Below, piece by piece: positions 49,641 through 61,051 of a stretch of DNA of 64,000 nucleotides. The number at the start of each line of letters is the position of its first letter. Within the stretch, counting starts at the first letter, position 1. The notes beneath the pieces are model-generated. The model saw only the letters and a list, made by a program, of their open reading frames with translations. It was not told the origin of the DNA and did no database searches. Origin of the DNA: Stutzerimonas stutzeri (GTDB lineage: Bacteria; Pseudomonadota; Gammaproteobacteria; Pseudomonadales; Pseudomonadaceae); assembly GCF_013522825.1 (NCBI RefSeq), contig NZ_JAAMQZ010000002.1:214034-278033 (forward strand), read 5' to 3'. Position numbers and translations under genes: made by a program.

Positions 49641-49668
49641 ACATGCGGGCGGGGAAAATGATTTCAAG
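49641..49668 (-). promoter_or_regulatory. Sigma-32-type heat-shock promoter of groESL
   Basis: Leftward strand: CTTGAAA (49668-49662), 13 bases, CCGCATGT (49648-49641). The -35 is perfect and the -10 has one mismatch to CCCCATNT. No CIRCE element (TTAGCACTC dyad) is seen, which fits sigma-32 control alone. Confidence 0.8.
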
Positions 49669-49741
49669 GGTCAGTCACCATTTTTTTGCAGCTGGAGAGT
49701 GCCGGACATGCCTGCGCATGCCCCGCGAATCGAAGGGCACG

Positions 49742-50206
49742 TCATTTGTCGCGACGTTCCCATTCACCTTCGATCACGTTCGGGCGCTGGGCGCCGGTGG
49801 GCTGCTCATGCTGCCGGCGAAGCTCATCGGCAAAGGCGCGGCGACGTTGCGCCTGGGCTTCGGCACGGCGCCCGAGCACGCCCAGAAACAGCTTGCGCGA
49901 GGGCGGGAACAGCAACAGCAAGGCGACGAAGTCACTGATAAAACCCGGCAGGAACAACAGGCCGCCGGCGACGACCATCAGCATGCCCTGGAGCATTTCA
50001 CGCTCCGGCAATTCACCCCGCGCCAGCCGCTCACGGGCACGCCAGGCGGTGGCAAAGCCGGCAAAGCGCATCAGCAGAATCCCGGCCATGCCGCTGAGCA
50101 CCAGCACGAGAAGGGTCACCAGCACCCCGATGGAGCTGCCGACCTGGATCAGCAGCGCCAGCTCGGCCAACGGGAACAGGAGAAAAAGCAGCAAGAAAAT
50201 TCGCAT
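49742..50206 (-). CDS. fxsA: FxsA family membrane protein
   Basis: A 154-residue inner-membrane protein of the FxsA family. Two to three hydrophobic segments lie at residues 2-20, 25-45 and 75-95 (MLMVVAGGLLFLPGFISDFV, a family hallmark). FxsA in E. coli suppresses F exclusion of phage T7 when overproduced; its natural role is unclear. I chose the ATG at 50206, with AAGGA upstream. It precedes groES on the same strand with a promoter between, an order typical of Pseudomonas. Confidence 0.9.
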   Translation of the reverse strand: MRIFLLLFLLFPLAELALLIQVGSSIGVLVTLLVLVLSGMAGILLMRFAGFATAWRARERLARGELPEREMLQGMLMVVAGGLLFLPGFISDFVALLLLFPPSRKLFLGVLGRRAEAQAQRRRAFADELRRQHEQPTGAQRPNVIEGEWERRDK

Positions 50207-50357
50207 CAATAATCCTTGGCGGAAGAACGGCTTCCGATTCTGTGTAGATGACGGCACCGGGTAACGAATTCAAGCCGGGTGACGGGCAGGCTGTAACCGG
50301 ATTATTCGCCTTGGCTTGTCGTTGAAAACTACCGGATAAAGCTGAAGTCAGGCTGAA

Positions 50358-51062
50358 TCAGGCGCGGGCCATGCTCACCAGTGCCTGCCGCACCTCGATG
50401 GCGGTCGAGCAGGCGGACGGAAACGGCAACCAGTGGACCGCCTGCCCGATACGCAGGTGAAAGCCCTCGGCATCGATCCCCACCATTCGCGCTTCGGGCG
50501 TGGCCGGCAGCCCCGCCTGCCCGACGTAATGGGCGATCGCCGCGGCATGGTCGGCGTTCATGTGTTCGAGCATGCCGCCCTCATCGCCCTCGGCACCGGC
50601 AAAGGGATTGGCCAGTGCGACCTGTTCCAGCCAGTGAATGGCGCCGAAGCCGCCGATGAAACGCCAGCGCACCGGCTGCAGGACCCAGAAATCGAAATCA
50701 TGCACGCGATGGTAGTCGCGCGACTCGGGGAAGTAACGGTAATAGCGCTCAGCCGCCGTCTCGACCGACAGCGGCTCACTCAGCTGTCGCGCTTGGGCCA
50801 TGAGCGTCAGGCGCCCGTTGAGCTGCACATCCTCGACGTCACGCTCGGCAACCAGCAACGAGCAGCGCGGATCGGCCTGAAGATTCCGGGTGTGCTGGGC
50901 AATCCGGCTGATCAATATCAGCGGCCAGCCCTCCTCGCTCAGGCAATAGGGAACGACCGAGCCGAAGGGAAAGCCCGGCATCGCCAGGGAGTGCGTGGAG
51001 AGCACGCCCCGGTATTCCTTGAGCAGTAATAGTCGGGCATTCTTGACGGCTTCTACGCTCAC
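50358..51062 (-). CDS. HugZ/pyridoxamine-phosphate-oxidase-like protein with DUF2470
   Basis: A 234-residue protein: a split-barrel flavin/heme-binding domain at residues 1-145 (KEYRGVLSTHSLAMPGFPFGS, then RDVQL-type strands) and a C-terminal DUF2470 domain with EHMNADHAAAI. This architecture is that of HugZ heme oxygenases, which release iron from heme, but heme-binding residues cannot be checked here. The start codon is GTG at 51062, with GAGGAG upstream. It is divergent from an SDR gene. Confidence 0.85.
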   Translation of the reverse strand: MSVEAVKNARLLLLKEYRGVLSTHSLAMPGFPFGSVVPYCLSEEGWPLILISRIAQHTRNLQADPRCSLLVAERDVEDVQLNGRLTLMAQARQLSEPLSVETAAERYYRYFPESRDYHRVHDFDFWVLQPVRWRFIGGFGAIHWLEQVALANPFAGAEGDEGGMLEHMNADHAAAIAHYVGQAGLPATPEARMVGIDAEGFHLRIGQAVHWLPFPSACSTAIEVRQALVSMARA

Positions 51063-51155
51063 CTTGGGCTCCTCGGACGGCTGACTGTCGCGTCAGCATA
51101 ACCTGCCCTCTGAAGGCGTCGCGATACGCATCGACTATAAAAACGGGAGATTGGC

Positions 51156-51914
51156 ATGCAGCTCAAAGACAAGGTCATCATCATTACTGGCGGCGGGCAG
51201 GGCCTGGGACGCGCGATGGGCGAATACCTCGCCGGCAAGGGTGCCCGCCTGGCGCTGGTCGACCTCAACCAGGAACGCCTCGATGAAGCAGTCCAGGCCT
51301 GCAAGCATGCTGGCGGCGATGCCCGCGCCTACCTGTGCAACGTCGCCGACGAGGAGCAGGTCAGCGGCATGGTGAATCAGGTCAGCGAGGACTTCGGCGG
51401 GCTCGATGGGCTGGTCAACAATGCCGGCATCCTGCGCGATGGCCTGACGATCAAGGTCAAGGATGGCGAGCTGTCGAAGATGAGCCTGGCGCAGTGGCAG
51501 TCGGTGATCGACGTCAACCTGACCGGCGTCTTCCTCTGCACCCGTGAAGTCGCGGCCAGGATGATCGAGTTGAAGCGCCAGGGCGCGATCGTCAATATTT
51601 CCTCGATTTCCCGCGCCGGCAACATGGGCCAGGCCAACTACTCCGCCGCCAAGGCCGGCGTCGCCGCCGATACCGTGGTCTGGGCCAGGGAACTGGCGCG
51701 CTACGGGATCCGTGTGGCGGGCGTCGCACCCGGCTTCATCGAGACCGAGATGGTCGCCAGCATGAAGCCAGAAGCACTGGAAAGAATGACTGCCGGAATT
51801 CCCCTGAGACGCCTGGGCACCCCGCTGGAAATCGCCCATTCGGTGGCCTACATCTTCGAGAACGATTACTACACCGGGCGGATTCTGGAGCTCGATGGCG
51901 GGCTGCGGCTCTAA
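51156..51914 (+). CDS. Short-chain dehydrogenase/reductase (FabG-like)
   Basis: A 252-residue classical SDR. The cofactor motif is [12 protein letters not shown] (residues 11-22), NNAG follows near residue 88, and the catalytic Ser, Tyr and Lys are in ISSISRAG and YSAAKAG. It resembles acetoacetyl-CoA or 3-oxoacyl-ACP reductases, but the substrate is unknown. The gene is not near fatty-acid genes. It lies in the same place in P. aeruginosa (PA4389 in my memory). Confidence 0.9.
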   Translation: MQLKDKVIIITGGGQGLGRAMGEYLAGKGARLALVDLNQERLDEAVQACKHAGGDARAYLCNVADEEQVSGMVNQVSEDFGGLDGLVNNAGILRDGLTIKVKDGELSKMSLAQWQSVIDVNLTGVFLCTREVAARMIELKRQGAIVNISSISRAGNMGQANYSAAKAGVAADTVVWARELARYGIRVAGVAPGFIETEMVASMKPEALERMTAGIPLRRLGTPLEIAHSVAYIFENDYYTGRILELDGGLRL

Positions 51915-51919
51915 AGGGC

Positions 51920-51959
51920 GGCTGGAGGCTGGAGGCTGGAGGCTGGAGGCTGGAGGCTG
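51920..51959. repeat. Tandem GGCTGGA repeat
   Basis: About five and a half copies of the 7-bp unit GGCTGGA, directly after the SDR stop. The length (a unit not divisible by three, outside genes) suggests slippage. It can pair with GGCC-TTCAGC-type sequence at about 51985, forming a terminator-like structure between convergent genes. Confidence 0.75.
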
Positions 51960-52022
51960 CCCAGCATGTGGGCTTTTCCGTACGGCCTTCAGCGTTCCAG
52001 CGCTTTTATCGGCTTTACGTCC

Positions 52023-53027
52023 TTACCAGCCTACGCCAAAGCCGATGGTGTAGCGGGTTTCGTCGGTTTCGTTCTCGGCGCCGCTGACGATATCCCGCTC
52101 GGCCTTCATGTTCAGCGAAGCCCAGTCGGTCACCTTGTAGCGCAGCCCGATTTCGGCATCCAGCGCGTAATCAGCCACGTTTTCCAGCGGCTTGCCGATT
52201 TCGCCGGTGCTGAACAGTTCGAATGTCTTGCCCACCAGATAGCGGTTGTAATCCCACTTCATCGCGGCCAGGAAGAATTCATCCTTGCTGCCGTCGGCAT
52301 ATTCGTAATCGCTGCGGTTGATCAGCGAAGCCAGCGAGAAGGCTCCCAGCTCGTTGTCCCAGAACTGGTAACCGGGACCGGTACCTATGGTGCGCTGGCG
52401 ACGAACATCCTCGATCTGATCGCGCTTGTAGCTCAGGCGCCCCTGCCAGAACCAGTGCTCGTCGAGGAAACGGTCGAGCGCGTATTCGGCATCCCAGTTG
52501 TCGGTGACGGTCACGCCGTCGCGATATTCGCGGTTGTAGCTGCCGGTACCGTTGTGCCGCCACAGACCATGCCGCGCCTTGGTGTCGAAGGACACATCGT
52601 AGTCATCGGTATCGGTTTCGGCGCGCTTGTAGTCCATCGCCACGTCGATGTTGCCCTTCCAGGAAAAATCCTGAATCAGCGGCTTGGGATGGATGATCTG
52701 CGAGATGCTCGCCAGCTCCACCGTGCGTGGCGCGGCGCCATTGGCGAGGATAACCTTGCCATCCTCGCTCGCCTGTAGCGACTGGATCACTTCGCCAGTA
52801 ACCTGATCCTGCTTGATCAGCAGTTTCTGGTTGCTTTCCAGCGTGGCGATGCTGCTCCACTTCAGTGGAATCGAACCGCCATAGTCGGTCTCCAGGAGCA
52901 GCTTGCCGCCGTCCAGGACACTGATCTTGCCGGTCAGGCGATCACCATTCTTCAGCCATACGGTATCGGCGAGCAATGGCAGGGGGAGCGTGACCAGGGT
53001 CACGCACAACAGGGTTCTGGGAAGCAT
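52023..53027 (-). CDS. DUF481 outer-membrane protein (YdiY-like)
   Basis: A 334-residue secreted protein of DUF481. A signal peptide (LLCVTLVTLPLPLLA) is followed by an N-terminal region of small beta repeats (WLKNGDRLTGKISVLDGGKLL and GEVIQSLQASEDGKVIL), then a C-terminal barrel with alternating hydrophobic and aromatic residues (for example NREYRDGVTVTDNWDAEYAL) and a terminal FGVGW, an outer-membrane signature. Function is unknown. The upstream side is bounded by the MITE-like element. It is convergent with the SDR gene. Confidence 0.85.
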   Translation of the reverse strand: MLPRTLLCVTLVTLPLPLLADTVWLKNGDRLTGKISVLDGGKLLLETDYGGSIPLKWSSIATLESNQKLLIKQDQVTGEVIQSLQASEDGKVILANGAAPRTVELASISQIIHPKPLIQDFSWKGNIDVAMDYKRAETDTDDYDVSFDTKARHGLWRHNGTGSYNREYRDGVTVTDNWDAEYALDRFLDEHWFWQGRLSYKRDQIEDVRRQRTIGTGPGYQFWDNELGAFSLASLINRSDYEYADGSKDEFFLAAMKWDYNRYLVGKTFELFSTGEIGKPLENVADYALDAEIGLRYKVTDWASLNMKAERDIVSGAENETDETRYTIGFGVGW

Positions 53028-53140
53028 ATAGATGTACTGGATATCTGATCGAGTGGATTAACAAGCCATTGAAGGGCCGCATTATCCTTATGCTGGTGGT
53101 CACAGCAAGCACTGACCGCCAGGCGGAAGACGAGTTCATC

Positions 53141-53453
53141 AGGACCTGTTCAAAGTCTCGCGAGCTAGAGCAATGCAAGGCGCAACGACCAACGGGAGTA
53201 ACAGCCGGAAGGCTGGCCCGAAGGGCGAGCGTAGCGAGTCAAAACAGGCGAGAAACGTAGCGCAGCGAAGTAACAGCCGCAGGCTGGCCCGCAGGGTGAG
53301 CGCAGCGAATCACGCGGAGTTTACAGCTGTAAATGAGCAGTACTCACTTCGTTCGCCCTCCGGGCCGCGCTAAAGCGCGTTAGCCGCAAGCGGCTTTCCG
53401 AGCCTGTTTTTAACGCAGCAGTGCCGACGCGCAGCAGACTTTGAACAGGTTCT
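53141..53453. mobile_element. MITE-like element with 15-bp terminal inverted repeats
   Basis: ACCTGTTCAAAGTCT (53144-53158) and AGACTTTGAACAGGT (53436-53450) are perfect inverted repeats, extending outward with one mismatch, around about 280 bp. Inside is a direct repeat of about 43 bp at 72-bp spacing (53198 and 53270, GTAACAGCCG start, then GGCTGGCCCG). It contains no transposase; an open frame at 53173-53373 has no recognisable product. The right end lies only a few bases before the ribosome site of the next gene. No clear target duplication is seen. Confidence 0.75.
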
Positions 53454-53464
53454 AAGGAAGCCCC

Positions 53465-53824
53465 ATGCCCGAACAGCCACCCTTGTTACCATCCGGCGCC
53501 GATGCCGAAGCACGCCGTGCCGCCGTCTATCTGGTGATGGCGCAGATTCCCGAAGGCAAGGTGGTGAGCTATGGCGAGCTGGCGGCCATGGCCGGCCTTG
53601 GCCGTGCCGCGCGCTGGGTCGGGCGGTTGATGTCGCAGCTGCCGGACGACACCCGTCTGCCCTGGCATAGGGTGATCGCCGCCGGCGGTCGCCTGAGCCT
53701 GCCAGCGGGCAGCGCGGCAGGCCATGAGCAGCGAGAACGCCTGCGCGCCGAGGGCCTGACCATCATCAATGACCGGGTGAACATACGTCGGCACGGCTGG
53801 CATTCATTCGAGCACAGCGAGTAG
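53465..53824 (+). CDS. Alkyltransferase-like protein (ATL)
   Basis: A 119-residue MGMT-fold protein. The active-site PCHR of methyltransferases is replaced by PWHR (Trp67), and the Arg finger region reads RAARWVG. Such ATL proteins bind O6-alkylguanine without removing the alkyl group and hand the lesion to nucleotide excision repair. The ribosome site AAGGAAG lies right after the MITE-like element. It is followed by the ampG gene in the same direction. Confidence 0.9.
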   Translation: MPEQPPLLPSGADAEARRAAVYLVMAQIPEGKVVSYGELAAMAGLGRAARWVGRLMSQLPDDTRLPWHRVIAAGGRLSLPAGSAAGHEQRERLRAEGLTIINDRVNIRRHGWHSFEHSE

Positions 53825-53862
53825 AGTGCGCCTTTTGTCTTTTTCAGCCGACAGATCATTCC

Positions 53863-55563
53863 ATGTCCCGTGAAACCTGGCGCGATGCACTCGCCGCCTA
53901 TGCCAGCCCCGCCTCGCTGACGCTGCTGATCCTCGGCTTCGCCGCCGGATTGCCGGCGATCCTGGTGTTTTCGACGCTGTCGGTGTGGCTGCGCGAAGCC
54001 GGCGTCTCGCGGGAAACCATCGGCTTCGCCAGCTGGATCAGCCTGGCCTACGCTTTCAAGTGGGTCTGGTCACCGATGCTCGACCAGTGGCGCCTGCCGT
54101 GGATCGGCGCACTTGGGCGTAGGCGCTCCTGGCTGGTGCTGTCGCAGGCGCTGATCGCCATCGGCCTGGTGGGCATGGCGCTGTGCAACCCGCAAACCAA
54201 CCTGACCATGCTGATCGCCCTGGCGGTGATGGTGGCGTTTTCCTCGGCGACCCAGGACATCGCCATCGACGCCTACCGCCTGGAGATCGCCGAAGACAAA
54301 CTGCAGGCGACCCTGGCCGCGAGCTACATGACCGGCTATCGCGTCGCCATGCTGCTGGCCAGTGCCGGCGCCCTGTTTCTCGCCGAATGGCTGGGATCGA
54401 GCAGCCTGGAATACGACCAGGCCGCCTGGACCCTGACCTATCTGGTGTTCGCCTTGCTGATCGTGCCGGGCTTCATCACCAGCCTGCTGATTCCCGAGCC
54501 CGAAGCCGCCGCCCCGCTGCCCAATGAGCCATCGCGCTATACCTTCAACCATCAACTGGCCGCCGTTGGCCTGCTGCTGGTGCTGCTGATTTCCGTCCCG
54601 GCGATGATCAATGCGCTGATCGCCCAGGCCTGGCCGCGAGCACTGCTCTATGCACTGTTCATCCTCGGCAGCATTTCGCCCGTGGGCCGCTCGCTGCTGG
54701 TGCCGGTACGGCACATTCTCGGCCAGGCCGGACATAAGCAACGCCCGCAACGTTTCGATTTCGCGCACCAGGCGGTGTCGGTGATCGTGCTGATCATCCT
54801 TATCGTTTCCACCACCGGCATGTTCCAGTCCTACTGGGGCGGCTACTGGCCACGCGGCACCATGTACCTGCTGATCTGCTGGGGCTGCCTGTCCGCTCCC
54901 GGGCGTATCCTGATGGGGCCGGTACTGACGCCGATCACCGACTTCATCGTCCGCTACCGCTGGCAGGCGCTGCTGTTGCTCGGGCTGATCGCCACCTATC
55001 GGATGTCCGACACGGTGATGGGCGTGATGGCCAACGTGTTCTACATCGACCAGGGCTTTTCCAAGGACGAGATCGCCAGCGTCAGCAAGGTGTTCGGGCT
55101 GATCATGACACTGCTCGGTGCGGCCTTCGGTGGCCTGCTGATCGTGCGTTTCAGCATCCTGCCGATCCTCTTCATCGGCGGCGTCGCCTCGGCGGCGACC
55201 AACCTGATGTTCATGGTGCTGGTGGAAATGGGCGCGAATCTGCAGATGCTGATCGTCACCATTTCCTGCGACAACTTCAGTGGCGGGCTGGCCTCAACGG
55301 CCTTCGTCGCCTACCTGTCGAGCCTGACCAACCTCAAGTTCTCGGCCACCCAGTACGCGCTGCTCAGCTCGCTGATGCTGCTGTTGCCGCGCCTGCTGGG
55401 GGGCTATTCGGGCGTGATGGTAGAAAGTCTCGGCTACAGCAACTTCTTTCTGGTCACCGCCCTGCTCGGGGTGCCGACGCTGGTGCTGATCGCCTGGCAA
55501 TGGACGCGCAACCGCCAGCACCCCGAAGCGGCGCGGAACACGCCGTCTTCGGAGCACGGCTGA
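53863..55563 (+). CDS. ampG: Muropeptide permease AmpG (MFS)
   Basis: A 566-residue permease of the major facilitator family, importing anhydro-muropeptides for peptidoglycan recycling and beta-lactamase induction. Twelve or more membrane segments are visible, with MFS motifs such as SWISLAYAFKWVWSPMLDQW, then FSSATQDIAIDAYRLE. P. aeruginosa AmpG has about 594 residues and the same neighbours (an mscS gene and yajQ). ATG 53863 is at 38 bases after the ATL stop. The link to AmpR/AmpC in this organism is inferred. Confidence 0.92.
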   Translation: MSRETWRDALAAYASPASLTLLILGFAAGLPAILVFSTLSVWLREAGVSRETIGFASWISLAYAFKWVWSPMLDQWRLPWIGALGRRRSWLVLSQALIAIGLVGMALCNPQTNLTMLIALAVMVAFSSATQDIAIDAYRLEIAEDKLQATLAASYMTGYRVAMLLASAGALFLAEWLGSSSLEYDQAAWTLTYLVFALLIVPGFITSLLIPEPEAAAPLPNEPSRYTFNHQLAAVGLLLVLLISVPAMINALIAQAWPRALLYALFILGSISPVGRSLLVPVRHILGQAGHKQRPQRFDFAHQAVSVIVLIILIVSTTGMFQSYWGGYWPRGTMYLLICWGCLSAPGRILMGPVLTPITDFIVRYRWQALLLLGLIATYRMSDTVMGVMANVFYIDQGFSKDEIASVSKVFGLIMTLLGAAFGGLLIVRFSILPILFIGGVASAATNLMFMVLVEMGANLQMLIVTISCDNFSGGLASTAFVAYLSSLTNLKFSATQYALLSSLMLLLPRLLGGYSGVMVESLGYSNFFLVTALLGVPTLVLIAWQWTRNRQHPEAARNTPSSEHG

Positions 55564-55567
55564 CGGT

Positions 55568-56392
55568 TCAGCCCTGAACGACGTGCAGCTCGCGGCGCGG
55601 CAGCGGAACGCCAATGCCGGCCTCGGCGAAACGCTCCTTGAGCTGTTCGGTGAACGCGAACGTCACCGGCCAGAAGTCACCCGTGGCGACCCAGACGCGC
55701 AGCGACAGGTTCACCGCACTTTCCCCCAGCCCGGTCACGAACACCACGGGCTCGGGGTCACGCAGCACGCGCGCATCCTCGGCGATCTCCAGCAGAATCT
55801 TGCGGGCCAGCCTGATATCCGCGCTGTAGGCAATGCCGACGTTGATGTCCGCGCGCCGGCGCTGTTCGCGTGAATAGTTGGTGATATGGCCGTTGGACAG
55901 GCTGCCGTTGGGCACCACGATGGTCTTGTTGTCGGCGCTCTTGAGTACCGTATGGAAAATCTGGATGGAATGGACGGTGCCCGCCACGCCCTGGGCCTCG
56001 ATCCATTCACCGACCCGAAACGGACGAAACAGCAGGATCAGCACACCACCGGCGAAGTTGGCCAGGCTGCCCTGCAGGGCCAGGCCCACCGCCAATCCGG
56101 CCGCACCGATCATGGCGATGAACGATGTGGTTTCCACACCGACCATCGAAGCCACGCTTATCAGCAGCAGGATCTTGAGCGCTACCCCAACGAGGCTTTC
56201 GATGAAGCCATGCAGCGAGGGATCGACCTGACGGCGACGCAGCAGCGCGCCAAGCCTGCCCGTCAGTTTGTTGATCAGCCACCAGCCGATCAGGAAGGTG
56301 ATCAGCGCCAGCAGCAGCTGGGCCGAGTACTGCAGCACTATGGGCAGCCATGCCTCGGACAGGCCGACCAGATATTCGATATTGACATCCAT
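55568..56392 (-). CDS. mscS: Small-conductance mechanosensitive channel (MscS family)
   Basis: A 274-residue MscS channel that opens under turgor. Three membrane segments lie at about 20-42, 62-85 and 88-115; the third, pore-lining one has the Gly/Ala pattern SFIAMIGAAGLAVGLALQGSLANFAGG in part. The beta domain follows (VGEWIEAQGVAGTVHSIQIF). ATG 56392 (MDVNIEYLVG) with AGGAG at a loose distance; a longer frame to 56446 lacks support. Convergent with ampG (four bases between stops). Confidence 0.92.
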   Translation of the reverse strand: MDVNIEYLVGLSEAWLPIVLQYSAQLLLALITFLIGWWLINKLTGRLGALLRRRQVDPSLHGFIESLVGVALKILLLISVASMVGVETTSFIAMIGAAGLAVGLALQGSLANFAGGVLILLFRPFRVGEWIEAQGVAGTVHSIQIFHTVLKSADNKTIVVPNGSLSNGHITNYSREQRRRADINVGIAYSADIRLARKILLEIAEDARVLRDPEPVVFVTGLGESAVNLSLRVWVATGDFWPVTFAFTEQLKERFAEAGIGVPLPRRELHVVQG

Positions 56393-56467
56393 GATGTACG
56401 GACTCCTGAGAGCAGAGCACACCGATCGTGCGGTGTGCTGGGGCAAAGCGGGAGAAAAGCGGCGGGA

Positions 56468-56947
56468 TCAGTCGCGGAAGTTGTTGAACTGCAGCGGCAT
56501 GCCGAAATCCTTGGCTCGCAGCAGGGCGATGGCCTCCTGCAGATCGTCGCGCTTCTTGCCGGTCACACGGACCTGCTCGCCCTGGATGGCCGCCTGTACC
56601 TTGAGCTTGGCATCCTTGATATGGGCGACGATCTTCTTCGCCAACTCCTTGTCGATGCCTTCACGCAACGTTACTTCCTGCTTGACCGTCTTGCCTGAGG
56701 GATAGGCGTCCTTGATCTCCAGGCACTGAACATCGATCTTGCGCTTGACCAGGCTCAACTTGAGGATTTCCAGCATCTGTTCCAATTGAAAATCCGCTTC
56801 AGCGGTCAGGTGAACGGTCAACTCCTTGAACTCAAATGTGCCTTTACCGCGCAAATCGTAACGTCGGTCCAGTTCCTTGACCGCGTTGTCGACGGCATTG
56901 GTGACTTCGTGTTTGTCCAGTTCGGACACTACGTCGAATGAGGGCAT
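56468..56947 (-). CDS. yajQ: YajQ family cyclic-di-GMP-binding protein
   Basis: A 159-residue protein of the YajQ family ([20 protein letters not shown] start, [27 protein letters not shown] near the end). Homologues in Xanthomonas and Pseudomonas bind c-di-GMP and affect virulence genes. It lies divergent from the c-di-GMP-type response regulator gene at 57098, so both could share a signalling theme. The length is exactly the family's. Confidence 0.93.
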   Translation of the reverse strand: MPSFDVVSELDKHEVTNAVDNAVKELDRRYDLRGKGTFEFKELTVHLTAEADFQLEQMLEILKLSLVKRKIDVQCLEIKDAYPSGKTVKQEVTLREGIDKELAKKIVAHIKDAKLKVQAAIQGEQVRVTGKKRDDLQEAIALLRAKDFGMPLQFNNFRD

Positions 56948-57001
56948 GGGCTTGCTCCATTAATATGAAACGGCACGATGGTGTGATCCAACGCGCTTAG
57001 C

Positions 57002-57030
57002 TTGTCGGTTAAAATGGGCCATCATTATAG
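57002..57030. promoter_or_regulatory. Overlapping divergent -10 boxes between yajQ and the response regulator gene
   Basis: Leftward, TATAAT occurs at 57029-57024, a perfect -10 for yajQ without an obvious -35. Rightward, TTGTCG (57002-57007), 17 bases, TTATAG (57025-57030) can serve the response regulator gene. The two boxes overlap, so polymerase could not use both at once. Confidence 0.4.
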
Positions 57031-57097
57031 CCGCTCGATCCGTAAACGCCCGGCCACACGACCTGTTGCTGACTCCCTCCTCCAACCGAGTCCATGA

Positions 57098-58980
<1,883 letters not shown>

Positions 58981-59022
58981 GGCCCCGCTACCCTGCGCAG
59001 ACGCCCTTCGCCCGTGCCCGCC

Positions 59023-61038
59023 ATGACTCTGCGCCAGCGTCTCGAAAATCTTCCGGTCGGTCGCAAGCTGTTGATCGCCCCGCTCGTCCTGCTTGCCGCC
59101 GTGCTGCTGGTCTCCAATCTGACCTTCATCAGCGCGGCCTACTGGATCTCGCGCCAGAGCGTCGCCCCCCAGGCAATGCACACCCTCGGCGCGCTGTTCG
59201 CCACGCCCGAACTGAGCCAGCAAGCCCTCGAATCGGAAGCGACCGCCAATGCACTGCTGGGCAAACTTGACGACTATGCGCCGCTGCGCGCGGCGGTAAT
59301 CTATGACGCTGCGGGCCAGCGCTTCGCGCAGCTGCATCGGGGCGAACCACTGGCCCTGCCTGAGCAGACCAGCCAGCTTGAGCATTGGCAGAAAACCGAA
59401 ATGCGCGCCAACCTGCTGGTCGAACTGCCCCAGGCCGCAGGCCCGCCAGGGCATTTGCTGATCGTTGCCAGCAGCGAACTGCCGGGCGCCTTCTACACCG
59501 GCACCCTGACGGCCAGCCTGGCTATCCTGCTGGCCAGCCTGCTGCTGTGGATACTGGTCGCGCGACAGATTCGTCAGTTGATTACCCGCCCGATCCGCGA
59601 CCTTGAAGCCCTTACCCGCCAGGTCACCCGCGAGGAAAACTATTCGCTGCGCGCCAAACCTCGCAACCAGGACGAAATCGGTCGCCTCGCCGATGCCTTC
59701 AACACCATGCTGTCGCGCATGGACGCACGTGAACAGCAACTCAAGCGCGCCCGCGACGACGCTCAGGAGGCCTTCGACCATGCACAGGGTCTGGCCGAAG
59801 AAACCCGGCGCTCCAACCGCAAGCTAGAACTCGAAGTCCAGATCCGCAGCAAGATCGAACTCAAGCTCACCGGTTTCCAGAACTACCTCAACAGCATCAT
59901 CGACTCCATGCCCTCGGTGCTTATCGCGCTGGATGAACAACTCCACGTGACTCAGTGGAACCAGCAGGCCAGTGCGCTTTCCGGCACGTCCCTGGTCGAT
60001 GCGCTGAACCAGCCGGTGTTCATTGCCTTCGAGCCGCTGCGCCCCTTTCTCAGCCAGATTCGCCGAACCTGCGAGCATCATGAGGTACAGAAGATCGAAC
60101 GTGTCACCTGGGCCTTCCACGAAGAACCCCGGCAGTATGCGCTGACGCTTTACCCGCTGATGGGCGGTGCGGGGCGGGGCGTGGTGATCCGCATCGACGA
60201 CATCACCGAGCGCATCAACATGGAAGAGCTCATGGTGCAGTCGGAAAAGATGCTCTCGGTCGGCAGCCTGGCCGCCGGCATGGCCCATGAAATCAACAAC
60301 CCGCTCGGCGCCATCCTGCATAACGCGCAGAACATCCGTCGACGACTGTCACCCGACCTGGAACGCAACCGCGAAGCCGCTGAAGAAATCGGGCTGCGCC
60401 TGGAAGCGGTCAACCAGTACCTGCAGCGACGCGAAGTGCCACAGCTGCTGGACGGCATCCAGCAGGCCGGCTCACGCGCCGCCCGGATCGTCAGCCACAT
60501 GCTCAGTTTCAGCCGCCTGAGCAATCGCCAGCTGGCCGAGTGCCAACTGAGCGAGCTGATCGACCAGGCGCTGGAAATTGCCGGTAACGACTTTGCCCTG
60601 ACGGACAATTTCGATTTTCGCGCCATCGAGATTCAGCGCAACTTCGATCCGAAGGTCAGCCGGGTTCCCTGCATCGGCAACGAGCTCGAACAGGTGCTGC
60701 TCAACCTGCTGAAGAATGCCGCTCAGGCCATCCATCAAGGCCCGCACAGAAGTCACGGGCAGATTATCCTGCGCACGCGCCTGAACCCGCCGTGGGCCGA
60801 AATCCAGGTGGAAGACAACGGCGGCGGGATTCCCGAACATATTCGCAAGCGGATCTTCGAGCCCTTCTTCACCACCAAGGAAGTGGGCCAGGGGACCGGC
60901 CTGGGACTGTCAGTGTCCTATTTCATCATTACCAACAACCACAAGGGCCAGATGGAGGTGCATTGCAGACCGGGCCAGGGCACCACTTTCACCCTGCGCC
61001 TGCCGTTGGCATCGGGCTCGGAAATCACCAGTAACTGA
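59023..61038 (+). CDS. Sensor histidine kinase with HAMP and PAS domains
   Basis: A 671-residue membrane kinase if started at ATG 59023 (a GTG three codons upstream is possible). Two membrane segments (about 15-38 and 160-180) bracket a periplasmic sensor; a HAMP domain, a coiled coil, a PAS domain and HisKA follow. The phospho-acceptor is His422 in [13 protein letters not shown]. The ATPase domain has [29 protein letters not shown] and GTGLGLSVS. It is the likely partner of the response regulator two genes upstream. The signal is unknown. Confidence 0.93.
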   Translation: MTLRQRLENLPVGRKLLIAPLVLLAAVLLVSNLTFISAAYWISRQSVAPQAMHTLGALFATPELSQQALESEATANALLGKLDDYAPLRAAVIYDAAGQRFAQLHRGEPLALPEQTSQLEHWQKTEMRANLLVELPQAAGPPGHLLIVASSELPGAFYTGTLTASLAILLASLLLWILVARQIRQLITRPIRDLEALTRQVTREENYSLRAKPRNQDEIGRLADAFNTMLSRMDAREQQLKRARDDAQEAFDHAQGLAEETRRSNRKLELEVQIRSKIELKLTGFQNYLNSIIDSMPSVLIALDEQLHVTQWNQQASALSGTSLVDALNQPVFIAFEPLRPFLSQIRRTCEHHEVQKIERVTWAFHEEPRQYALTLYPLMGGAGRGVVIRIDDITERINMEELMVQSEKMLSVGSLAAGMAHEINNPLGAILHNAQNIRRRLSPDLERNREAAEEIGLRLEAVNQYLQRREVPQLLDGIQQAGSRAARIVSHMLSFSRLSNRQLAECQLSELIDQALEIAGNDFALTDNFDFRAIEIQRNFDPKVSRVPCIGNELEQVLLNLLKNAAQAIHQGPHRSHGQIILRTRLNPPWAEIQVEDNGGGIPEHIRKRIFEPFFTTKEVGQGTGLGLSVSYFIITNNHKGQMEVHCRPGQGTTFTLRLPLASGSEITSN

Positions 61039-61051
61039 ACAGGACACATTC

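Noticed and set aside
53173..53373. 66-codon frame within the MITE-like element
   Set aside because: Spans direct repeats, basic low-complexity product, no ribosome site; treated as non-coding.
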